Below, piece by piece: positions 48,014 to 59,333 of a DNA stretch of 64,000 nt. The notes under the pieces were generated by a model. The model did no database searches and had not been told where the DNA came from. It saw only the letters and a list, made by a program, of their open reading frames with translations. How positions within the stretch are numbered: position 1 is the first letter of the stretch; each line of letters starts with the position of its first letter. The translations under genes and the position numbers were made by a program. Where the stretch lies: assembly GCA_027625915.1 (NCBI GenBank), contig JANTQA010000012.1, positions 12,362,501 through 12,426,500 on the forward strand. Reading direction: 5' to 3'. This stretch comes from Anaeramoeba flamelloides. Lineage: Eukaryota > Metamonada > Anaeramoebidae.

Positions 48014-49192
48014 TAAAAAAATTAATTCAAAAAAAGATGTTCCAAACATCTAAAAATTAAAGATACAACTCTGAATTACTTTGGGCCTTTTCCTAAATGG
48101 AACAACGAATCGTATTTTGCTTTAAAAGTTTCAATATCTGGTGACACTCAAAAAATATTTTTCTGTACAGTCATACAATTAAAATTTTTCAAAATGGTGA
48201 CTGTTACTTCTCCCTTAAGAAGTAATAAACACAGTGTTTTTTTACATTTAAATCAGGTATTTATTTGTTTGGTATTTATAATAGTGTAAAATCCAATAAC
48301 CCCCCAAAAATTAAAATTAATACTAGTATTCAAAACTCCTTTGTTTTTACTTGTTATTTCACAATAGATCAATAAAATAAAAATAATCAATAATAATTAT
48401 TTTTAATCTTATTTGGGATTAAAGATGGTAAAAACCCTAAAGAATAAGAAAGAATAAAATTTTTGACAGATAGTCTGAATTAATTTAGAAAATACACCTC
48501 TGGGTTAAAGTTTTATAATAATACTGATAAATTCAAATTTATTCCATGAAATTATTCATTCAATTTCCGATTTTTGTAAATCTTTTCAGCTCAACTTTAA
48601 AAACAACTCGAGAGTTAGAATATTTTGATGGAAGAACTAATTTTACAAAGTTTTTTCACATATAAGACAATCGAATGCCTAAAACAAAATGATAAAAAAA
48701 AGATTTAAAAAGGAAAATGAAGTCAAAAATTTTTAGATATTTCTTTGAATTTATCGGTATCGTAAAATTAAAAATGAATTTTAGACTTTGATAAAAAAAC
48801 ATAAGAACCATTTTTTAAAACAAGAACTTATTAACGAACATGAACCAAATAATATCAAAAGATCCACAAACTATATTTTAATGTGTACCAACAAAAAATG
48901 GATATTAAAAATAAACAATTTATATTGTATAATATTTACGTGTTTTTAAAAAAATAAAAAAAACCTTATATTTTTGTGATTTTTTCGAATCTAGACAATG
49001 TCCACCTTTTATTGAACCATTAAAACAAACCCTTTATAAAACACAAACTCTTTTTTCTGAGTCAAGACAATAAAATTCAAGAGATCAAAAATTAAATCCA
49101 ATAGGTTTTTTTTTTGAAAATGAGAATTTCATTTTTTTGAAACACTTCGATACTTGGAAAAATTCCTTATTTTTGTTTAAAATTTAAAAAGA

Positions 49193-50311
49193 ATGACTAA
49201 CAAAGAGAACAAACAACAGGAATTCTTCAATATCATCAAAAGAAAAAACCAAATTAAAGAAGAAAGTAAAGCAGATATTATCATTGAAGCTTTAGATTTA
49301 GATTGGCTAACTTGTCAATTTGTTTCCGATCTTCATTTGGAGATGTATGATTCTCCTGAAATTGCAATGAAACGTATTACCAATATCATAGATCCTAAGG
49401 CAGACGTGCTTGCGTTATTAGGTGATATTGGAGTTCCCACTCAAGAACCTTATGCAGATTTTTTAATTGAAATGGGAAAGAAATTCAAATTAGTTTTTGT
49501 CATCACAGGGTTTGTTACTTGTATTTTACATATTTTTTTTTTTCAAGTCAATCAAAAATTCATTAACAAAAACATTCTCTTTTCCAAACTGTTTTTTTTT
49601 TTTCTAATGATTTTCGATCATTTTATTAACTCTTGCGGGATCTTCGAAAATTAACTGATATTTTTTCATAACAATTCAAAAAGAAACCACGAATTTTATC
49701 AATTAAAAGAAGAGATCCCAAAAACTGTTGAAGAAATAGATCAGCTTATTGAAGAGATCTGTTCAAGTGCACCAACAAAGAACGTCTTCTTTTTGAATAA
49801 TGATTCTGTGTTAATCAAGATGAAAAAAAGAAGTGTTCGTCTCCTGGGGACTACACTTTGGTCTGATATCCCCAAAAGGGCAAAAGTGACAGTCTCTGGT
49901 GGGTTAAATGATTATAATTATTGCTACCAAGCCAAAACTGAAAAGATGACTGTGGAATATACCCAAAAACTGTTTGAAAGGAATGTTGAGTGGATCAAGC
50001 GCAATATGAAGATTTCGAATCAAAACAAGGAAGACTCAATCGTTGTCTTTTCTCACCACGTTCCCTCTTTTGACGGAACTTCAGAACCGGGTTATGAAGA
50101 CCAGCTGATCAACCATGCCTTTATTTCCGATTTAGAATATCTGTTGACAAACAACGATAATTGTAAACACACACATATAAAAACTTGGCTTTACGGCCAC
50201 ACACATTGGAGCTTTGATGAAATTATACAAGGCACTAGAGTGATCACCAATCCAAGGGGATACCCTTGGGAATCTGTGGGATATAACAAAAATTTGCATA
50301 TCATATTATAA
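49193..50311 (+). CDS. Calcineurin-like metallophosphoesterase
   Basis: Two exons, 49193-49509 and 49684-50311, with a 174-bp GT-AG intron, give 314 residues. All metal-binding motifs are present in order: D-x-H in FVSDLHLE (Asp46, His48), GD in LLGDIG (Asp78), GNHE (106-109, split across the intron), SHH (His230/231) and GHTH (277-280). Length and motif spacing fit the single-domain phosphoesterases common in protists and fungi that act on unknown phosphodiester or phosphoprotein substrates. No signal peptide or membrane segment is seen, so a cytosolic place is likely. The substrate cannot be told from sequence. The start is the first ATG and gives a sensible N-terminal extension of about 40 charged residues. 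Confidence 0.9.
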
Positions 50312-51639
50312 TTGTATATTCTTATTTTATTACCAAACTCTTTAACATACAATTGACTATTTTTGTATTTAGGTATGTCAATATTATAAAACAAAATTTG
50401 AAATTTCCCCAACGATTATTGATCAAGTCGGCAAATTTTACAATTTTTGAAAAGTTTTAATTGTGAGAACCTTACCGAAAAAAGATTTTTATGAGTGCCA
50501 CAAGATATCGAAACTTTGGAACCAAAATGTCATTCACAGTCTATTTTGTGAAAATTAAACAAAAATAAATCAAAAGTTAAATTTTTATAATTTTCAATTT
50601 TTTCAAAGTTTTTTTCGATTAAATTTTTGAGTTTTATTAAATTATGTTTTGAATCGAGAAATTGTATTTGAGAATGAGTGAAATTAATCATATAATAAAC
50701 GAATAAAATAGTTTTGAGAAGATCTGAATTTTAAACAAATTTTTTTCTTTTTGAATACCAAACAAGAAATATCAAGTATCCAAATTCATTTGCTGAAATC
50801 CATATTTACAAAATATTTCAAGTATATTTTTCTCTATTTATCTTGTGTTTATATTCTTAATTTAGTGGATAATAAACAAGAGATATAGCATCTTGAGAAT
50901 AATTTCTATTTATTATTTTAATGTTTTTTGAAAAAAACTTTTTTTATTTTGTTACTTTGAAAGGAGGAAATATATTTCCTCTTTAAGATATTAGTTTTTT
51001 TTTTAGTTTTTGTTTTGATTTTGAAATCAATAGATTTTCTAAAAAATAAGAATAAAATTAATTTTTTTTTTTTTTTTCCTAAATTCACATGAATTGTTGA
51101 AAAATTTTAATTTTTCTCAATTCCTTTTAATTCTTGAAAAGTTAATGTTCGTTTTTTATTAATTTTTGAAATTAATAGAAAATTTCATAAAATTTTCTTT
51201 TTATTTCAAAATTATCAAAAAACTAAGTACTGTTCCTTTTTTTTTTTTCAAAAGATTTTATTTTGTTCTGTTAAAATTTTGAATTCATATTTTTTTCTAT
51301 TTTAATCATAATATTATGATTTTAGTATATTAATAATAACCAAAATATTTAAATTATCAATCGGGTTTTTGATTATTTCTCAAAATTGGATATATATTTA
51401 TTCATTTATTTAGTAAATCAATTTTATTTTTTTTACCAGAATTGATAAATTAGTTTTTTTTTTCAAAAGATTTTGTTTTGGTAAGTTAAAAATTTTGAAT
51501 TAGTATATTTTTTTTTTTCGATTTGAATCATAATATTATGATTTTATTCTATTACTAATAACTAAAAGTTTAAAATTATCAAGAGGTTAAAAGATTATTT
51601 GTTAAAATTGGAAATAAACCCTGTTTCAGTTAAAGGGTC

Positions 51640-52315
51640 TAATGTTTTTTTCAAATATCAATTATTTTATATAATTGACCTTTGAAGAACAAATAAGAAA
51701 TAAAGAGAATAATACACATTAAAGAATTGTTGATATATGTCTGAAAGAAAACTAATTAATCAATAAATTTTCTTAAAAATTGAAAAACTCAAATTCTTCG
51801 TGACTATTGAGAAAAATAACAATGTTCGTTTTGAACTTTTACTGGTATTTGAATAATAAATATGAAACATTTTTCACTTCATTTTATATACTTTTCTTTG
51901 AGAAACCAAGTCCCCAGACGAAGTTTGTTGGTATTTGAGGTCTCTATTTGAAAATGGAAATGGAAATGAAAATGAAGTGAAAATTTTTCACATTTATTAA
52001 ACAAATATCAAGATCAAAGATCGAATAGAATTGCAATAGAAATGAATATGATTACTCAACAATCTTTACATGGTTTCAATGACCTTATAATAACACGTTT
52101 GTACCAAGTAACTATTGATCTTGCAATAAAAAAATTTTTGTAACTGAATGAAGTTTTAAAAAAAAATCCAAAAAAAAAACAAAAAGGAGCAACAATGAGA
52201 AAAAATGATTTCAATTTTGAAAATTTCCAAAATAAAATTTTTCTTCTAATATCTTTGCAAACCCTTTAAACATGTGTATTATACCCATCACAACTGGGCC
52301 CCTTTGAACGAAAAA
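51640..52315 (-). repeat. Dispersed repeat family O copy 2
   Basis: Reverse of O1. TTGACCTTTGAAGAACAAATAAG at the left and TTGCAAACCCTTTAAACATG then CACAACTGGGCCCCTTT at the right match the inverse of 12098-12610. Confidence 0.6.
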
Positions 52316-52347
52316 TAGTTTATTTTCAATTTAAAATATTGTAAAAT

Positions 52348-53142
52348 ACAGTCAGTTCCACTTTTAAGGCACAAACTTCAAAAAAAATAAGGCACATAAA
52401 AATCACAAATTTGGGCAAAAAATTCGGATTCTAGTAAAATAAACTATTTTTCATAAATTTTGACTCGCTTTATAATGTTAATGGGAGTTGTTTTGAGGGT
52501 TTATCCAGTATTCATAACAAAAAATATTTTCAAATTTTCGGATTAGAATCCATTTTTTCTAATTTTGCAAATTTTAGTTTTGCTTTTTCAAATTTTTCTT
52601 TTTCTTTTGTTTTTTTTTTTTTTTTTTTTTTTTCTTAGTTTTTCTTTTTCTTTTCTTTTTTTTTTTAAAAAAAGATCATGTGGAAAAAAAAAAGAGATCT
52701 TCGAAGAGACAAATAAACAATAAGAAAACAGAGACTATGTAATTTCTTTGAAAATGGATTTATTTATTCATAAAAAATCTTGTTGTACAACTTTTTTTTA
52801 GTGAAAGCCCAGTAATAAAAAATCTGTAATGCTCATTTCAAAAATTGTGACTCACTTTTTTTTTAGTTTTAGGTTTTATTTTTTTTTAATTTTTAATATA
52901 TCAGACTTTTATAGATTTAGAATGATTTAAAAGTGAATTACAAATCATATTTAGTTATTAATTGTTCTTGAATACGAAAGGATAATTTTTTTTTTTCAAT
53001 TTATTATTTCAGGTGAGTCACAATTTTTGAAAAAGAGTTTAGATTGTAAAAAAAAATAATTCTAAATTTTATACATTAATTTGAGATTTTTTTGTGCCTT
53101 AATTTTCCTTGAAAGTTTATACCTTAAATTTGAAATTTACTG
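52348..53142. mobile_element. Hairpin MITE F2 split by G2
   Basis: The left part (52348-52439) has CAGTCAGTTCCACTTTTAAG and the right part (53042-53142) has TTTGTGCCTTAATTTTCCTT. Together they equal F1 apart from the insert. Confidence 0.7.
52440..53041 (+). mobile_element. TIR element G2 inside F2
   Basis: About 602 bp, the reverse of G1. Ends are TAAACTATTTTTCATAAATT and TTTTTGAAAAAGAGTTTA. It contains a T-rich tract around 52610-52670. Confidence 0.75.
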
Positions 53143-53273
53143 GAATAATTTTTCCTAAAAAAAAATTAATTAATTAGATATAATCAAATAACTGATTCTA
53201 ATACTAATAAATGATTATTGTCTCAACTAAGAATAATTGGAAAAAAAAATTTACTTGATAAATCTTTAAATTA

Positions 53274-53676
53274 CAGCTCTATCCAAGGTTACCGTTATTT
53301 TTTTGAATCTCAAATTTTGATGTTTATATAGATTTCTAAAAAGTTGAATATGGAAATTATAAAGCTTATATTTGAAAAAAAAAATTCCAAAATGAGTCAA
53401 TATTCAAGAATTAAATCTGATTTTCAAAAAATATATTTTCATAACCCAAAATGGCACCTAAAAAATCCAAAATTCATTGTATCGTGGCATAATATTCACT
53501 CTTAAATAAATTATTTAATTTTTCCAGAACAACAGAAGTTTATTTTTCATATAAACTAGATTAGAAAAAAATATTTTCAAAATAAGCTTTCTAATTCTTA
53601 GACTCAACATTTTAAAAATCTATATCAACATCAAAATTTGATATTGAAAAAAATTAAGGTGAACTTGGAACAGCTG
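53274..53676. mobile_element. TIR element K2
   Basis: Starts CAGCTCTATCCAAGGTTACC, ends GGTGAACTTGGAACAGCTG, with inner inverted ATATCAACATCAAAATTTGA. A second copy of K1. Confidence 0.72.
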
Positions 53677-53943
53677 TACAAGAAAATTAATAAATATTTG
53701 TGAATAAAATAAATGATCAATTTTTTTAGATCTTAAATTATTAAATATTTATTAATTGTTTTGTTGTTTTATAAAAGATGAGTTTATAATATTTTTACCT
53801 GATGCGAATTTTAACAAATTAATTAAATGCGATATTGTATAAAAATTGTTTAGTTTTTCAAATTTTTTTTTAATTATTTTGATCTAAAAATCCAAACAAA
53901 ATACTAAATCTATAAACTCACAATTAAGAAATAAATTATAAAA

Positions 53944-54129
53944 TAAATTTCATAACAAATATCTCAATTTTTTTTTATTTTATTTTTAGACAAAAAACAC
54001 TTATTTCTAGTGTATAGAACTGAATATTAAAATAATAATTTTTTTTATTATTAGAGATAAGTTAAATTTATAAAAAATTGTTTTCAAATTTTGATTGTTA
54101 ATGGGTCAATGGTTTTGAAATGTAGTTTA
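53944..54129 (+). repeat. Truncated element T3
   Basis: ATTTTATTTTTAGACAAAAA then TAGAACTGAATATTAAAAT and the end GGGTCAATGGTTTTGAAAT match the right part of T2. The transposase-like part is missing. Confidence 0.6.
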
Positions 54130-54272
54130 TAAATAAGTATAAAGTGTTAATTAATTTACCTTGATTTGTTTACAATTTTTTAGAATCAGATTTAATTAAT
54201 CAGTTGTTTCAAATATGTATGATATTATATTTGGTTGTTAAAAATACATAAAATGTAGTTTGAAAGGTCATA

Positions 54273-54900
54273 AAAGGATTAATATAAGCTTATATTTCTA
54301 TATAATCAAAGTATTTTCGAATTAAGTGTTAATGATATTAGTGCTACATGGCTCCAATTGATCTAAAAAATCTATTATAAACCTTATTGTACAATAAATT
54401 ATTACATTTTTTACGAATGAGCACTATTAAAAAGTTTCATTTTGGAAAAATTTTTTTAGTTCTTTTCCTAAAATCTAAAATATAGAAACTCAAAATAAAA
54501 GTATTTCAGTGTTTAAAAATTCATTTTTATAGGTTCTAAAAGTAATTATTTTTGAGATTTTTTGATTTCAATAATTATATCAATAATTGTCAGTATAAAA
54601 AACAGAAAGAATGAATTGTTTGGTTTTTTTTTATTATAATCGTAATTTTAACATCAATATATTTCCAATAATTCAGAAAGCATTTTGTCAAAAAAATCTA
54701 TATGTTAATTATTTGATTTTTTAAAAATATTGAATTATTGGACAACAACTTTAATTTCCATTTCGCCATAAATTTAAGAATAATATTTTATGACTTTGTA
54801 TTCTGAATATTGATAATTTTTCCTTTAAATTTGTGACGAAATATCGATTTTTGTCCAAAATTGTTTAATTTTTTACAATATTATCAGTTAAAAGTTATTT
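54273..54900 (+). mobile_element. Element C3, right end lost
   Basis: AATCTATTATAAACCTTATTG and TACAATAAATTATTACATTT match C2 (61480-61520) in order. The match fades after about 54900. Confidence 0.65.
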
Positions 54901-55019
54901 AATTAAATCAATGGAATATTTTCTATTTGAATGATCAAATTTTAGGTTATAATGTGACCATTTCAATTAATGGAATTAAAACTCACTAATATCCTTTTTG
55001 AATCAAAGTTTTGTTCTGT

Positions 55020-55590
55020 GTTAAGGATTACAATCCCTGAAATTTAAAAAAAGAGTATCTTGTGTAGGGTGTAGTGAGTTATCGATTTGGTGTTCAGCTG
55101 ATTGATCTTGTAAATGATATGGATTTTAATAGTGCCTCAAAATGGCAATTTTTGATAATTTATTTTTTTATTTCCGAAATAAAATTGAATATTGTAAGAT
55201 TAATAGACTGATTGGTGTTCAAGAATAACTTTTGAGTTTTGGGGTTTTAGATCAGAAAATCTTAATTTACTTTTTTGTCTATTAACTTCATGAAAAATAA
55301 AATTTTTTAAAAGCCCTCAATAAAACCAAACTTAATTAAAATTTTTAATCAACAACACACACAGCACATTTTTTTATAAATTAACTTCCAGTCAATTAGT
55401 CTTTAGGTCTTCAATTCAAATTTGGCAAGAAAAAAAAAAAATGAAATGTTCAGTATTGCCATTTTGTTTAACTTATCTAATCCATACTGAGTATGAGATC
55501 GAGCAGTTGAATACCAAATTAATTTGTGGTAAAATATGACATATATGAATCGTTTTTCAAATTTCATGTATTGTAAAACTTAAGGGATTT
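55020..55590. mobile_element. Foldback element L2 with separated arms
   Basis: The left arm (55020-55160) has TACAATCCCTGAAATTT and GCTGATTGATCTTG like L1. A weaker inverted arm is at 55440-55590. About 280 bp of unrelated AT-rich sequence lies between. Confidence 0.5.
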
Positions 55591-55683
55591 CGCTAAAAAA
55601 AAAAATGTTATTTTTATTCTTTTTCTAAATAGTTGGTGATATTTAATATCTGATAAAATGAAAATAGCTCAAAAATGTAAATT

Positions 55684-55756
55684 GCCTTGCTAGCTCAGTC
55701 GGCAGAGCGTCAGACTCTTAATCTGAATGTCGCGGGTTCGAACCCCGCGTAGGGCT
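55684..55756 (+). tRNA. tRNA-Lys (anticodon CTT)
   Basis: 73 nt, no intron. The acceptor stem GCCTTGC pairs with GTAGGGC with two G-U pairs. The D arm is GCTCAGTCGGCAGAGC. The anticodon stem TCAGA/TCTGA encloses CTCTTAA, giving anticodon CTT. The T arm is GCGGGTTCGAACCCCGC. Internal A-box TAGCTCAGTCGG and B-box GGTTCGAACCC are intact. A TTTTTTTT run shortly after (55764-55771) is a good polymerase III terminator. CCA is not encoded, as usual in eukaryotes. Confidence 0.96.
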
Positions 55757-55760
55757 AATT

Positions 55761-55771
55761 TCTTTTTTTTA
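55761..55771 (+). terminator. Polymerase III terminator of tRNA-Lys
   Basis: A T run (TTTC then T8) begins a few bases after the tRNA end. Confidence 0.75.
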
Positions 55772-56099
55772 TATTCCAACCCCTAGTGTTAATGTTAAAC
55801 TAACAGTTTTGGGGGTTATTTTTTCTTCAAACACATCACACTTTGCAAAATAAACAGATACAAATCAAAATTTTTTCCATTTTTGAAAATTTTTTTTCAT
55901 CTCTTGTTAAAATTTTTTGAGTTTTTCTTCTTTCAAAAAATCAGAAAGAAACAGGACAAAGAAAGTTAAAAGAGAAGGTTTGAATACGCTCAGTACAAAA
56001 CGATCGACTTTTTTTTTCAAAAACAATTTTACCATTCTATCGTTTCATAGAATATTTCTTGTTTGAATATTCGAGGATTGTAAACATTCACGTATTCGA

Positions 56100-56225
56100 A
56101 TGAAAACAACACTAGACTTTTACGAAATCAAGAATCTTTTGAAACAGTTAGTGTTCGTTTTCTTCGTTGGGTGTCTCGTTCTTTTCAAAATATCGGTGGT
56201 TGCTCTTACTAAAAGAAAAATTTAG
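56100..56225 (+). CDS. Possible 41-residue membrane peptide or first exon
   Basis: ATG to TAG, reading MKTTLDFYEIKNLLKQLVFV then FFVGCLVLFKISVVALTKRK. It has one strong hydrophobic segment and sits in a patch less AT-rich than its surroundings. No relative is known to me, and the patch could equally be 3' UTR or promoter sequence near the HSBP1 gene on the other strand. Confidence 0.22.
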   Translation: MKTTLDFYEIKNLLKQLVFVFFVGCLVLFKISVVALTKRKI

Positions 56226-56392
56226 AAAAGACTCAAAATTAATTAGGTTTGGTTTATTTAATCAATTTGTGAAAAGAAACCAAGAAAAATATTTTGTTTC
56301 TTTTTCTTTTTCATTTTCATATTGTTTTCTTTTTCTTTTTCATACTTTTAATTTTCTTTTTTTGTTCTGCTTTTGGTTGTGGGGATACTTTT

Positions 56393-56732
56393 TTAATTTT
56401 CTTTAGTTTTTTTTTCAAGTTCATCGAGTTGGATACCCGTTCGTTCTGCAATGGAACCTACCATAGTTTCAAGTTCGTCAACTTTGTTTCCCATTTGATC
56501 GACTTTAATAAAAAAGAAAATAAGCAAATAAGAAAGTAGAAAAACCATTAATGGGACCAAATACCTATCAAAGCGAAAATGTAGGAAATTAGATTTTACT
56601 TTTGTCGTAAAGGGTATTTGAGACTTTCTCCAATTGGGACTGCATGTTCTGCATTAAAACTTGAACTAACTGTAACACTTGCTCAGGTTTTTGTTCTTGT
56701 GTGTTTTGTTCTTGGGTGTTTTTTTCGGACAT
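56393..56732 (-). CDS. HSBP1 homologue (heat shock factor-binding protein 1)
   Basis: Two exons, 56732-56600 and 56502-56393, separated by a 97-bp GT-AG intron, give 80 residues. This is the usual size for the family. After a Q/E-rich start (NTQEQNTQEQ), residues 18-70 form a continuous heptad repeat: VLQLVQVLMQNMQSQLEKVS, then LYDKIDQMGNKVDELETMVG, then SIAERTGIQLDELE. This matches HSBP1 ([44 protein letters not shown].EL) in spacing and character. HSBP1 trimerises as a coiled coil and in animals restrains HSF1; it also supports WASH complex assembly. The join restores Ile45 and the heptad register, which supports the splice. Confidence 0.92.
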
Positions 56733-57660
56733 AAAAATAGTTGATTTGAAGTAAAAAAATGGTATTATTTCCTCATTTATAGATTTTGAAAAGAACTAGA
56801 TTTCGACGATAGCTTTTGATTTAGATAAAACTATAATTGTTTCCTTTTTTCTCACAACAACTTATTTACAAATTCAAAAAAACGACATTTGTTTTGAATT
56901 GTGTACTTATTGGTATTTGTTCTATTTATTTTTCAACAAATAGAACAAAATTCTCATTCAGCTATCCAAAAAGATTTTCAAATCAAGCAGCAAAAAGTCT
57001 TGTAAAAATTTCAAATTATTTAAATCCGTAGAGAAGCTTTTATTACTGTTATTTTTCTCAAGAAAAAATATAAAAAATGATGCTATATTTTTCAGATCTA
57101 CATCACTTGTTATATTTGTTATTATCTTCGTTTAAAAAAATGTGAAAAAATGAATAAAATGTTGCAATATTTTTTGGATCAGCATAACGGGATATTAGGG
57201 ATAACTTTTTGAAAGATTGTTTGTTATGGTTAGTACTAGCCATTTTGAACATTTAATTGCGAGTGAAAATTTATCATTAATTTTATTTTTTTAATTTAGA
57301 TCTTTGAATTTTCTATAAATTGTCCATAATTCAAAGACTTTAGAGTGACAAAACTTGAAATACAAGATTTGGAATTTCTTGTAAGTTGAAAATATCAAGT
57401 TATTTTTTTTACTTAAAAATTATTTTTAAAATAACCTTTCAAATAGAGTTCGGTGGATAGTATGAGTTAATTGAAATAGAGTTTTTTTGAAGTTATAAAT
57501 TAGAGACATTTTATCAAAATTTTATTTTTTTTGTTTGTTAAGAGTGTAAATAGAAACATAGTAAATAATTCTATTTACCACTTTTCGAAAATATCTTCAA
57601 ATTGTTCTGTTGAGTTTTTTTTTTAATAAAAATATCAATTTTCTTCGTTTTCCATTTTTT

Positions 57661-59064
57661 TTGAAATGTACAGATGGAACGAAAAGACCTTCTATGAATT
57701 TGATCATTTTAAGGAAGGAAATGAAGACTGGGTGAAGAAGTAGTCTCAGATGAAACACTGGTACAATATTTTGATCCACAAGAAAAATAAAACTTTCACA
57801 AAAATTCAAAAAAAAACAGAAAAAGAAAAAGAAAGAAAAAAAGAAAATGTAATAAAAGAAAGAAAAGAAGAAAAAGAAAGAACAGAAAGAAAAGAAAAAG
57901 AAAGTAAACAAAAAGAAAGAACAGAAAGAAGAGAAAAAGAAAGTAAATAAAAAGAAAGAAAAGATAAAGAAAGAAAAATAAAAAGAAAAGGGATTGAAAG
58001 GGAAACAAAAATAAATCTCAAAGAGAACATTTTATTTTTTTTATTTTGTTTTTTTTAGATTTTCAAATAATAACAATAGCCATTTGGTTTTTTGTTTGGA
58101 TCAAAATATTTGTAATATTTTTTCTTCATATGATTAAAATCATATTCAAAAAAAATATTACAAATATTTTGATCCCAAAAAACCAAATAACTGCTGATAT
58201 TTTTTTTTAAAAAAATCAATAACTGCTGATAAAATCCTAAAAAGTTCAAATAATTTTTCGTTCAATTTCCTTTTTCTAAAATTTCTATTTCAATCCCTAA
58301 AACAGTTCATATCAAAGAGTATCTGGAAAAATCAACTTTTTTTCAATGTTTATTTGGGTTTAAAAAAACAAAATTCTTTGTTTCAAAACTTTGTTAATAC
58401 TGATAAATTGCGATTTATGTTTGGAAATTTTTACTTGATTTTCCTTTTGAAAATATTACGCTCAAGCTTTGAATAATGCATTTTATGAAGTAAAGTATTA
58501 AGAAACTCTGTAAAATTTGTTGTTTTTCAAAATATTCTTAGTCCTGTACTGTTTGATAAGAAACAGACAAATATTTATAAAAATGGAAAATAGAACTAAA
58601 AATTTTTTGAAATTTATTAGGATATATCAGTCTATTGAAAAAAAGGAAATTGAAGGAAAAAAATATAATACCTTTTTTGGAATTTATTAGTAACACCAAA
58701 AAGTTTTACTGTTTTTTTTTACTCATTCATCATTACTCTATCTTTTTGTATGATCAGATCATCAAAAAATTGAACACCAATAATAAAAAGTATATACAAA
58801 TCTGAAGTAAACACATTTTTAATCAATTTCTTTCAAATTTCATCTTTAGCAAATACCAAAAAGTCACAGCCTAAATGTTTAATCGATTTTTAGAATTCAA
58901 AAGCCAATGAAACAAAAACCACTAACACGGTTACTTTGGGTGTACCATTTCAAGATAATCCAAGATATGGGTAGAAATTTTAAAAAAGAAAGAATTTAAT
59001 TCCAACTTTTAAAAAATATCCTTCCTTCAGTGATCTATCTTTTGGTACTTCACTTTTTCAATAA
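57661..59064 (+). CDS. Unrecognised multi-exon gene, partly resolved
   Basis: Several coding-like pieces lie in order on the plus strand. 57661-57740 reads WNEKTFYEFDHFKEGNEDW, and 57733-57794 in another frame reads EEVVSDETLVQYFDPQEK and a stop. 58306-58357 (after CCTAAAACAG) reads HIKEYLEKSTFFQCLF and, with a matching phase, joins 58543-58594, PVLFDKKQTNIYKNGK and a stop. 58894-58970 reads NSKANETKTTNTVTLGVPFQ then DNPRYG, and joins across a 60-bp GT-AG intron to 59031-59064, DLSFGTSLFQ and a stop. Several stops mean this is two genes, alternative ends, or a gene with a sequence error. A purine-rich K/E/R stretch at 57780-57950 may be coding too. No family is recognised. The splice signals and amino-acid balance argue that the pieces are real exons. 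Confidence 0.4.
58079..58190. repeat. Near-perfect hairpin of about 110 bp
   Basis: The arm TTGGTTTTTTGTTTGGATCA continuing AAATATTTGTAATATTTTTT is repeated inverted as AATATTACAAATATTTTGATC and AAAAAACCAAAT, with a short AT loop near 58133. It lies between the coding-like segments of the unrecognised plus-strand gene, so probably in an intron. Confidence 0.8.
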
Positions 59065-59333
59065 ACCTACTTGGTTCGAAATAAAAAAAAAAAAGTACGA
59101 GAAATCAAAACTCTTTTAAAATTCGAAAAGAAATCCAAAAAAAAAAAAAATTTTAACAAAAACTTTAGTTTATTTAAAAAGGAATTAAAAAAAAAAAAGA
59201 GGAACGATCTTACTGGGAAGGTTCTCTTTGCAAATATTTTAAAAAAAAACAAGGAAAAGTAAAAGAAAAAGAAAAAGAAAAAGAAAAAACAAAAACATCA
59301 AAAAACAAAACAAGGAAAATCTTCAAATCTTTG

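Larger units (their letters stand above)
44492..49192. other. 4.7 kb intergenic region with repeats
   Basis: It contains the N minisatellite (45186-45560) and its inverted echoes, a T run with G8 (46619-46662), I2 (46756-47090), F3 (47414-47611) and foldback L1 (47758-48013). No gene was supported. Confidence 0.55.
50312..55683. other. 5.4 kb intergenic region of transposon remains
   Basis: It holds O2 (51640-52315), F2 with G2 inside (52348-53142), K2 (53274-53676), T3 (53944-54129), C3 (54273-54900) and L2 (55020-55590). No gene is seen before the tRNA. Confidence 0.55.

Noticed and set aside
55964-56140. Minus-strand coding exon near the tRNA
   Set aside because: GC is a little higher, but all three frames have stops and no splice pattern fits.
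57597-58030. Several F/L-rich minus-strand frames
   Set aside because: Antisense of a GA-rich tract and of the plus-strand coding pieces.
59067-59262. Lys-rich plus-strand frame
   Set aside because: Poly-A translation just after a stop codon; no ATG start (TTG only) and no balance of residues.
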